64,000 bases of DNA, from assembly GCF_009755355.1 (NCBI RefSeq), contig NZ_WQLB01000021.1:1-64000 (forward strand). The letters are read 5' to 3'. The notes under the pieces are model-generated. The model saw nothing but the letters and a program-made list of their open reading frames with translations, ran no database searches and was not told the DNA's origin. Positions 58,402-64,000 of the stretch are shown here, piece after piece (the stretch's first letter is position 1; every line of letters starts with the position of its first letter). The stretch comes from Deinococcus arboris. GTDB lineage: Bacteria > Deinococcota > Deinococci > Deinococcales > Deinococcaceae. Position numbers and translations under genes: made by a program.

Positions 58402-59282
58402 GGCGGAGGTTGCCCCTTCCGGTCCTCGTTGCCTTTCTGCTGACCGCAGGCGGGCGCGAAGTCACGGCCCCGGTGCTGGCCCTGGCCGGCGATGTCAGCC
58501 TGGCACGCGGCGTGGCGCAGGCAAACGCGGGAAACTGGGCCGCCGCCCTGCAAGGGGTGCGCTCCGCCCTACAGGCTGATGCCAGCGCCGCCAACCTGGA
58601 ATCACCGCTGACAGACGCTGGGCGCATGACCACCGGCATTGACCTGCGGGCTCCAGTGGCCGCCGTGGCTGCCCTGCGCCCCCTCACCCACCTGAGCGTG
58701 GAGAACAACCACGCCGGGGACGGCGGAGCCGCCGGACAGCAGCGCAGTCGGCAGATGCTGCGGGCCGCGTCCCTCTCCCCCATCACCCGCACCCTGAGCC
58801 TCAGCCGCGTGGGGAACCGGACGGTGGCCTGGGTGGCTTACCTGGACGATGGCCGCATGCCGCCACCTCTGGAGGCCGTTCGGGAGGGCGCGCGCCGGGC
58901 GGAGGTGGTCGTGGTGCTGCCACACTGGGGGGCCGAATATGGGCGGACCACCCCGCGCCAGCGCGCCCAGGCCCGGCAACTGGCCGCCGCCGGCGCGACC
59001 GTGGTGGCCGGCAGCGGGCCCCACGTGTTGCAAGGGCACGAGGTTCTACAAGGACCGCGTGGCCGGGTGCTGGTGCTGTACAGCCTGGGCAACCTGCTGT
59101 TCGACCAGACCCTGCCAGCTGCCCGGCTGGGGGCCGTGGTGCGGGTGCCGCTGGCAGACGTGACGCGCGCCTGCGCCGTGCCCACCCGCACCCGCGCAGG
59201 CCGCGCCCTGCAGGCCACCGGCGAGGACCACCGCACCGCCCTGACCCGGCTGGGGCTGCCGGCCTGCCCGGAGGGGACATGA
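58398..59282 (+). CDS. CapA-family (PGA synthesis-like) metallophosphatase
   Basis: A 294-residue protein with N-terminal signal-like segment (RRLPLPVLVAFLLTAGG). It keeps CapA motifs: LALAGDVSLARGVAQ, ANLESPLTD, LSVENNHAGDGG, VVLPHWGAEYGR, VVAGSGPHVLQGHEV and YSLGNLLFDQ. CapA proteins belong to the calcineurin-like fold and take part in poly-gamma-glutamate export or surface polymer handling. GTG at 58398 overlaps the DUF3160 stop. No CapB, CapC or PgsE homologue is adjacent. Confidence 0.78.
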   Translation: MRRRLPLPVLVAFLLTAGGREVTAPVLALAGDVSLARGVAQANAGNWAAALQGVRSALQADASAANLESPLTDAGRMTTGIDLRAPVAAVAALRPLTHLSVENNHAGDGGAAGQQRSRQMLRAASLSPITRTLSLSRVGNRTVAWVAYLDDGRMPPPLEAVREGARRAEVVVVLPHWGAEYGRTTPRQRAQARQLAAAGATVVAGSGPHVLQGHEVLQGPRGRVLVLYSLGNLLFDQTLPAARLGAVVRVPLADVTRACAVPTRTRAGRALQATGEDHRTALTRLGLPACPEGT

Positions 59283-59863
59283 GGCGCATGGCGCTGGGCC
59301 TCCTGCTGCTGGGGTCGGCGCTGGCGGGCGGAGACGCTGGGCTAGCCTGGCGGTCCCTCTCGCCGACTGGGGGGTGGCAGCCCGCCGCCGCTGTGGTGGC
59401 CCCAACTCCCTGCCCGGCTCTGAACCTGCCGGCGACCTGGGAAGTCTCGGCCTCCGCCTTCGCCGATGTCACGGGCGACGGCAGCCCTGAATGCGTGCTG
59501 ACACTCTGGCGGCCGTGGCGCAACTGGCCCATTCACCGCTGGAGCGCTGGCCCCACCCCCATTACCGCCAACCGGGACGCGGCGGGGCGGAGCGCCCATG
59601 TGGCCGTGCTGCGCCCGCTGCCCGGCGGCGCCTACCGAGAGGTCTGGGTGGGCAGCGCCCTCTACCGGCCGGTGCGCGCCCTGAGTGTTCGGCCCGGCGG
59701 CACACTGGTCACGCTGGAAGTCAGCTACGCCGCTCCGTCCGCGCCGGCCCAGACCCTCAGCGAGTGGCACTGGACCAGTTTCGGCTTTGATCTGGTGCGC
59801 CGCGTGCCGGTGCGGGCGACGGCGCTGGGGGTAGACGCCCGAGGCTGGCCCGCCGTGCGGTGA
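59279..59863 (+). CDS. Exported protein with FG-GAP-like segment
   Basis: A 194-residue protein with signal peptide MRRMALGLLLLGSALAGGDA. Residues 60-75 read FADVTGDGSPECVLTLWRPW, an Asp/Gly motif like calcium-binding FG-GAP/VCBS repeats. The rest is Trp-, Pro- and Arg-rich, with no motif I recognise. It overlaps the CapA gene by 4 bp (ATGA) and is followed 12 nt later by a related gene. Confidence 0.65.
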   Translation: MRRMALGLLLLGSALAGGDAGLAWRSLSPTGGWQPAAAVVAPTPCPALNLPATWEVSASAFADVTGDGSPECVLTLWRPWRNWPIHRWSAGPTPITANRDAAGRSAHVAVLRPLPGGAYREVWVGSALYRPVRALSVRPGGTLVTLEVSYAAPSAPAQTLSEWHWTSFGFDLVRRVPVRATALGVDARGWPAVR

Positions 59864-59874
59864 CAAGATGGGTC

Positions 59875-60543
59875 ATGCGCCCTCTGCCGCTGGCCCTGAC
59901 CCTCGCCGCCTCGTTTGCCCTGGCTGGCGGCGCCGAGTTGCCGCTACCAGCTGGCCGCGTCCCCGCCGGCTTGATGGTGGCGCGGCACACCTCACCCCCT
60001 GTCCGGGTCACGGCCCTGGCCCCGGAACGCGAAGGGTTCCTGACCGGCCTGCGCGTACAAGCGGGGAGCGTCAGCCGCACTTTTCCGGCCTGGCAAACCC
60101 TCAGTAATCCGACCTTCTGGCCCAGTGTCATGACCACCGATGTCACCGGCGACGGCGTGCGCGAGCTCTTGGTGACCCTGATGACCGATGAAGGCACGGG
60201 CTTTGCGGTCTACGACGCCCGCGTCCTGCGGCTGCCGGATCTGCGCGAGTGGGCGGTGATGCCGCCCGTGCCGTACTTGCGTGCTCAGGTCCGCTTTGGG
60301 CCCACCACGCTGAGCTTTGGTGGCCGTGAGGTCCGCCTGCCTCTCCCTGACAACGACTTTGGCCCAGAGCCCGCCCGGATCGGCGATCAGGTGCGCTGGG
60401 CCGTGCGCGGTGGCCACCTGACCGCACTGGTCGAGGTGCAAAAGGAGTGGGCTTTCGTGGGCCGCCTGGTGCTGACCTACCGCGCCCAGAATGGACAGTT
60501 GGTGCCCGCAGCGGTGGCCTACGACCCCAGCGAACTGCGCTAA
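59875..60543 (+). CDS. Exported protein with FG-GAP-like segment, second gene
   Basis: A 222-residue exported protein (MRPLPLALTLAASFALAGGA). It shares the TTDVTGDGVRELLVTLMTDE motif with the preceding gene, which suggests paralogy after duplication. Function unknown. The ATG at 59875 is used; a GTG at 59860 overlapping the previous stop is possible. It ends the DUF3160-CapA operon. Confidence 0.65.
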   Translation: MRPLPLALTLAASFALAGGAELPLPAGRVPAGLMVARHTSPPVRVTALAPEREGFLTGLRVQAGSVSRTFPAWQTLSNPTFWPSVMTTDVTGDGVRELLVTLMTDEGTGFAVYDARVLRLPDLREWAVMPPVPYLRAQVRFGPTTLSFGGREVRLPLPDNDFGPEPARIGDQVRWAVRGGHLTALVEVQKEWAFVGRLVLTYRAQNGQLVPAAVAYDPSELR

Positions 60544-60799
60544 AGCTCATAAGAGATTCCAGCCATTTCTAGAACACCTGGAGCTACTGGGCATCATCCT
60601 GACTTCAGCGCTTTGTAAGCCCAATTTCCGGACATCCGCCTTTTTTCCTTCCCCAGTGCGCAGCACCGCGAGGCCTTTCAGCCGAATGAACGCCAGAGTG
60701 TGTTCTGAAGTTCACCACACTGCTTACCCATGCTTAGGCCAGCGCGCGGATGCCCGGCCTCGCCCCCAAGCGGCACAGTGGGCGCACAGGAGGGCCACC
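60544..60799. other. Intergenic interval before rtcB
   Basis: About 255 bp with no clear gene or terminator. It leads to a short ORF and rtcB. Confidence 0.5.
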
Positions 60800-60889
60800 A
60801 TGCCAGACCTCAGGTCAGATGCCAACGACCCCGACGACCGGACGACCCCGAATGAACCGGGAGCCCTGTGCTTCCCTCTTCCCCACTGA
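60800..60889 (+). CDS. Possible 29-residue upstream ORF of rtcB
   Basis: AGGAGG at 60788-60793 is a full Shine-Dalgarno sequence, 6 nt before an ATG that opens an acidic 29-residue frame (MPDLRSDANDPDDRTT and onward to FPLPH). The stop is 19 nt before the rtcB ATG. It may be a leader ORF coupling or regulating rtcB translation, or chance. Its codon use does not decide. Confidence 0.35.
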   Translation: MPDLRSDANDPDDRTTPNEPGALCFPLPH

Positions 60890-60908
60890 AAAAGGACATC
60901 CTCTGCCC

Positions 60909-62312
60909 ATGAATGGCAAACATCTTGTGAAACTTGGCCTGGAGAAAAAGGCCATCGCCCTGGCCCAGACCGCAGCCGCTGCCCGCGAAACCGCTGGGCT
61001 GGCCCGCGACGAGATTCTGGCGGAACTGCGCGCCGTGCAGGCCGACCCGGCGGCGTACCTGGCCGGCGGCGTCTATGCCGACCTGGCCGCCGAACTGAGT
61101 GCCCAGCAAGCGGCGCGTGACGCTCTGAAAGGGGCCGAGCTGCGCGCCGCGCCGCTGCCCTACCCGGTGTGGGGCCAGGACCTGATCGAGCCCGGCGCCC
61201 GTAGCCAGATGGACGTGGCGATGCGCCTGCCCGTCAGCCGCGCCGGCGCCCTGATGCCCGACGCCCATGTGGGCTACGGCCTGCCCATCGGCGGGGTGCT
61301 GGCGACCGAAAACGCGGTTATTCCTTATGGCGTGGGCGTGGACATCGGCTGCTCCATGATGCTCTCGGTGCTGCCCGTGGCGCCCGGCGCCCTGCACGCT
61401 GAAGACGGCAAGGCGCTGCTGCTTAAGCACACCCGCTTTGGGGCCGGCGTGGCCTTCGACAAGCGCGACCGTCAGGACCACGAAGTGCTACATGAAGGCA
61501 CCTGGCAAGACCAGCCTCTGCTGCGCCACCTGTTCGAGAAAGCCGCCACCCAGATTGGCACCAGCGGCAGCGGCAACCATTTTGTGGAGTTCGGTACCTT
61601 CACGCTGGCTGACGCCGACCTGGGGCTGGAGGCCGGCGAGTACCTGGCCGTGCTGTCCCACAGCGGCAGCCGCGGCTTTGGGGCGCAGGTGGCGGGGCAC
61701 TTCACGACTCTGGCCGAGCGCCGCCACCCTGGCCTGGACCCCGCCGCCAAGAAACTGGCGTGGCTGCCCCTGGACAGCGAGGACGGGCAGGCTTACTGGC
61801 AGGCCATGAACCTGGCGGGCCGCTACGCGCTGGCCAACCACGACCTGATTCACGCCCGCCTGGCGCGCGCCCTGAACGTGCAGCCGCTGGCACAGGTGCG
61901 CAACAGCCACAACCTGGCCTGGGAACAGGAGGTCGGTGGCCAGAACCTGATCGTGCACCGTAAGGGCGCCACCCCAGCCGAAGCCGGGCAACTGGGCCTG
62001 ATTCCCGGCAGCATGGCTGACCCTGGGTACGTGGTGCGGGGACTAGGCAACCGGGACGCTCTGGGCAGCGCCAGCCACGGCGCGGGGCGTGTACTGGGCC
62101 GCAAAGCCGCCGAGCGCACGCTGGCCAAAAAGGACGTGCAGGCGTACCTGGCCGCGCGCGGCGTGACCCTGATTGGCGGCGGCATTGACGAGGCCCCGCA
62201 GGCCTACAAGCGTATTGAAGAGGTGCTGGCGCGGCAGGGTGATCTGGTGGATGTAGTCGGCCGCTTCACGCCTCAAATCGTTCGGATGGACACGGGCAGC
62301 GAGGATGTGTAG
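60909..62312 (+). CDS. rtcB: RtcB RNA ligase
   Basis: A 467-residue GTP- and Mn-dependent ligase that joins RNA 2',3'-cyclic phosphate (or 3'-phosphate) to 5'-OH ends. Metal-site residues in MPDAHVGYGLPIGGVLATEN and GVGVDIGCSM, GTSGSGNHFVEFG, LSHSGSRGFGAQVAGH, NSHNLAWEQ and the guanylylation histidine in SASHGAGRVLGRKA. It serves tRNA splicing or RNA repair. The ATG at 60909 is chosen over 60750, which precedes the small ORF. Immediately downstream is a structured RNA resembling YrlA. Confidence 0.92.
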   Translation: MNGKHLVKLGLEKKAIALAQTAAAARETAGLARDEILAELRAVQADPAAYLAGGVYADLAAELSAQQAARDALKGAELRAAPLPYPVWGQDLIEPGARSQMDVAMRLPVSRAGALMPDAHVGYGLPIGGVLATENAVIPYGVGVDIGCSMMLSVLPVAPGALHAEDGKALLLKHTRFGAGVAFDKRDRQDHEVLHEGTWQDQPLLRHLFEKAATQIGTSGSGNHFVEFGTFTLADADLGLEAGEYLAVLSHSGSRGFGAQVAGHFTTLAERRHPGLDPAAKKLAWLPLDSEDGQAYWQAMNLAGRYALANHDLIHARLARALNVQPLAQVRNSHNLAWEQEVGGQNLIVHRKGATPAEAGQLGLIPGSMADPGYVVRGLGNRDALGSASHGAGRVLGRKAAERTLAKKDVQAYLAARGVTLIGGGIDEAPQAYKRIEEVLARQGDLVDVVGRFTPQIVRMDTGSEDV

Positions 62313-62333
62313 AGGCGTCGCCTGACTTGACCG

Positions 62334-62359
62334 GCCCCCGTGCCGATCAGGACGGGGGC
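62334..62359 (+). terminator. Hairpin after rtcB
   Basis: GCCCCCGT (62334-62341) pairs perfectly with ACGGGGGC (62352-62359) around a 10-nt loop. No T-tract follows, so it may be a Rho-dependent or RNA-stabilising hairpin rather than a strong terminator. Confidence 0.5.
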
Positions 62360-62465
62360 TGAGAGTGGCCCCTCGCCAGCCCGTTAGAAATGGGAATAAG
62401 GGATCTCAAAAGGCGCGGGCTTGGAGAACAGCACAGGAAGGGCAGCGAACGCCTCTCAAAACCGA

Positions 62466-62493
62466 CTTGAAGCCCACCGGCAACCTCTACCCT
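62466..62493 (+). promoter_or_regulatory. Promoter of the structured RNA downstream of rtcB
   Basis: TACCCT at 62488-62493 resembles the -10 boxes used by several genes here. CTTGAA or TTGAAG at 62466-62472 is a possible -35 with a 15-16 bp spacer. Transcription would begin at about 62499-62501. Confidence 0.5.
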
Positions 62494-62498
62494 GCGCT

Positions 62499-62655
62499 GC
62501 CTGAGTAGCTGAAGGGGGCGTCCCCGGTGACGACAGAGCAGGCGGGATGGAGCCTGGTCTGGAAGAAAGACGCCCGGTCAGCCCTCCGGGAGTGACCCAG
62601 GGGTTCGAATCCCCTGCGTATGCAGGGCAGCGCCGGCCATCTCCGGCGCTTGTTC
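62499..62655 (+). ncRNA. Structured RNA with tRNA-like T-arm, candidate YrlA/Y RNA
   Basis: About 135-155 nt between a promoter and an intrinsic terminator. Closing stem: GCGCTGCC (62494-62501) with GGCAGCGC (62626-62633), although the predicted start near 62499 would shorten it. Inside are GGGGGCGTCCCC, CAGGCGGGATGGAGCCTG, GTCTGGAAGAAAGAC and CCCGGTCAGCCCTCCGGG hairpins. A T-arm CAGGGGTTCGAATCCCCTG at about 62598-62616 has the GTTCGAATC loop of tRNAs. Bacterial YrlA RNAs have a tRNA-like domain and are often found near rtcB or rsr. No anticodon stem fits a normal tRNA. The assignment is an inference. Confidence 0.55.
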
Positions 62656-62657
62656 TT
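62630..62657 (+). terminator. Terminator of the structured RNA
   Basis: GCGCCGG (62630-62636) pairs with CCGGCGC (62643-62649) around CCATCT, followed by TTGTTCTT. Its left arm overlaps the 3' side of the RNA's closing stem, so folding of the two may compete. Confidence 0.75.
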
Positions 62658-62740
62658 GGCTAAGTGTTTGTTGCCTGGGTGACTGGCATAGGTCATCTGG
62701 CGGCGGCGCCGCGCGGGTGGCGCACCCTACACTCGGGGAC

Positions 62741-63673
62741 ATGACAGCGCAGCGTGACGCGGTGGTGCGGGTGGCGGCGGCGGCCTACCCGATTGAGTTT
62801 CTGGACGGCTGGGCGGCTTTTGAAACCAAAGTCACGCGCTGGGTGGCCGACGCGGCGGGTCAGGGGGCGCAGCTCCTCGTGTTTCCCGAGTACGCGCCGC
62901 TGGAGCTGATCAGCCTGCTGCCAGACACCCTGCACCACGACGTACGGGGGATGAGGCCGGCGCTGCAAGCCTTCTTGCCGGACTTCCTGAGTCTGCACGC
63001 GCGCCTGGCCCGCGAACACCGCGTTGGGCTGGTGGCCGGCAGCTTTCCGGTTGCCCACGGCGACGTGTTTGTCAACCGGGCGTATGTGTTCGGCCCGGAC
63101 GGCACGCACAGTCATCAGGACAAGCTGCTGATGACCCGCTTTGAGGCCGAGGAATGGGACATCGCCCCCGGTGAGGGCACGCGTGTCTTTGAGCTGCCGC
63201 TGCCCGGCTGGACGCTGCGCTTTGGCATTGCCATCTGCTACGACAGCGAATTTCCGGCGCTGGCCCGGCACCTGGCCGAAGGCGGCGCGGAACTGCTGGT
63301 CGTGCCGTCCTTTACTGGCAGCCGCGCGGGGTACACGCGCGTGCGGGTGGGCAGCATGGCCCGCGCCCTGGAAAACCAGTGTTACGCCCTGCACGCCCCT
63401 CTGATTGCCGACGCACCCTGGACCTACGCCGTGGAAGACGCCCACGGCGCGGCCGGCATCTACACCCCTGCCGACAATGGCCTGCCCGCCGACGGGGTGC
63501 TGGGGCAGCTGGGCTGGAATGAACCGGGCTGGCTGGTGACGGACCTTGACCTGGCCCTGACCCGCCATGTGCGCGCCGACGGCCACGTCCTGAACTGGCG
63601 TGACCGGGTGCCAGGCGCAGCCCGCCCTGGGCCGGCCGAGGTGGTCGCGTTGGGCGCCCCAGAGCGGGGATGA
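62741..63673 (+). CDS. Carbon-nitrogen hydrolase (nitrilase superfamily)
   Basis: A 310-residue nitrilase-superfamily enzyme with the Glu-Lys-Cys triad: [12 protein letters not shown] (Glu), [13 protein letters not shown] (Lys), and [15 protein letters not shown] (Cys). A substrate of amide or ureido type is expected; the branch is not determined. The ATG at 62741 has TACACT at 62728-62733, 7 nt upstream. The stop overlaps the start of the acetyltransferase gene (ATGA). Confidence 0.88.
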   Translation: MTAQRDAVVRVAAAAYPIEFLDGWAAFETKVTRWVADAAGQGAQLLVFPEYAPLELISLLPDTLHHDVRGMRPALQAFLPDFLSLHARLAREHRVGLVAGSFPVAHGDVFVNRAYVFGPDGTHSHQDKLLMTRFEAEEWDIAPGEGTRVFELPLPGWTLRFGIAICYDSEFPALARHLAEGGAELLVVPSFTGSRAGYTRVRVGSMARALENQCYALHAPLIADAPWTYAVEDAHGAAGIYTPADNGLPADGVLGQLGWNEPGWLVTDLDLALTRHVRADGHVLNWRDRVPGAARPGPAEVVALGAPERG

Positions 63674-64000
63674 CCCTCACACGTCGCCTGACCGTGGCCG
63701 ACGCGCCGGCCTACCGGGACGTGCGGCTGGCGGCCCTGCATGCCGACCCAGCCGCTTTCCTGACCACAGCCGCCGAATTTGCTGCGCAACCCCTGAGTCA
63801 GCTTGAGGCCCGCCTGGCTCCAGACGCGCCAGGGCTGACACTGGGGGCCTTTCTCAGTGGCGACCTGGTAGGGCTGCTGACCCTGGTGCGCGAGTCAGCC
63901 CCTGCACTGGCCCACCGGATCAATATCTACGGCGTGTCGGTGGCGCCGGCGGCGCGGGGGCAGGGTGCAGGAGAAAGGCTGGTCCGCGCCGGCATCGAGA
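63670..64000 (+). CDS. GNAT-family N-acetyltransferase (truncated by window end)
   Basis: Partial: 110 residues visible. The N-terminal part reads [20 protein letters not shown]. The acetyl-CoA region appears as [20 protein letters not shown], with the R/QxxGxG/A P-loop of GNAT proteins. It overlaps the nitrilase gene by 4 bp, so it is in the same operon. The substrate is unknown. Confidence 0.8.
   Translation, partial: MTLTRRLTVADAPAYRDVRLAALHADPAAFLTTAAEFAAQPLSQLEARLAPDAPGLTLGAFLSGDLVGLLTLVRESAPALAHRINIYGVSVAPAARGQGAGERLVRAGIE

Noticed and set aside
62494..62633. A standard tRNA gene (for example tRNA-Sec or tRNA-Leu) in the rtcB downstream region
   Set aside because: The T-arm is perfect, but the acceptor strand that should follow it directly does not pair with a 5' partner, no normal anticodon loop is present, and the length of about 140 nt is too long for a tRNA. 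A transfer-messenger RNA would be much longer.

Overview
The window is about 64 kb of GC-rich bacterial chromosome that looks like Deinococcus. The evidence is: many start codons sit only 5-11 nt below a TANNNT -10 box, the leaderless arrangement common in that genus; a tandem pair of deoxynucleoside kinases; a MurE without the diaminopimelate-type DNPR motif; and an LptD-like outer-membrane protein next to a SpoIID/LytB protein. The genus is inferred from gene content and signals, not from a database match.

Left part (1-23.3 kb) is mostly housekeeping and small operons: an FAD oxidoreductase, the SpoIID-LptD pair, a lipoprotein, a serine hydrolase, tRNA-Asp, arginine decarboxylase (speA), a DUF1540 miniprotein, a TrmA/RlmD-type RNA methyltransferase, an acpS-M48 protease-HAD phosphatase operon, a fused MntA-HepT type protein, a pseudouridine catabolism operon (psuK-psuG) behind a large palindrome and a G-rich hairpin, a DUF2167 membrane protein interrupted by an amber codon, dihydrolipoyl dehydrogenase and tRNA-Glu. 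Members of a 125-136 bp inverted-repeat family (outer sequence ATACGGAYTCCG) sit in several gaps.

Middle part (23.3-44.2 kb) is a Wzx/Wzy-type exopolysaccharide locus. From right to left on the minus strand it encodes a BY-kinase/Wzc (behind a leader that contains a terminator hairpin), Wzx flippase, Wzy polymerase, two glycosyltransferases, a CapE/FnlA dehydratase, a UDP-GlcNAc 2-epimerase and an unusual fusion of a sugar reductase-like SDR to a phosphoglycosyl transferase. Two abutting insertion sequences (IS5 family and IS630 family) and a reversed WbpM/PglF-type dehydratase follow, then a WbuB-like glycosyltransferase, an RmlD-like reductase, an O-antigen ligase-like protein and an exported protein. 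A long RmlA-type nucleotidyltransferase is divergent at the right edge. Together the genes suggest a repeat unit with N-acetylated 6-deoxy sugars, possibly D-QuiNAc and L-QuiNAc/L-RhaNAc. The segment around 36.8-40 kb is distinctly AT-rich, which suggests acquisition by transfer.

Right part (44.4-64 kb): YceD-MoaC, a membrane protein with five tandem about 25-residue repeats, two deoxynucleoside kinases, an SARP-like regulator with reversed domain order (preceded by a probable transposase fossil), MurE, a kinase-like APH fold fused to a NUDIX-like region, a DUF3160-CapA-exported-protein operon, an RtcB RNA ligase, and directly downstream of it a compact structured RNA with a tRNA-like T-arm and its own promoter and terminator. 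That RNA is a candidate YrlA/Y RNA. The window ends in a nitrilase gene overlapping a truncated GNAT acetyltransferase.
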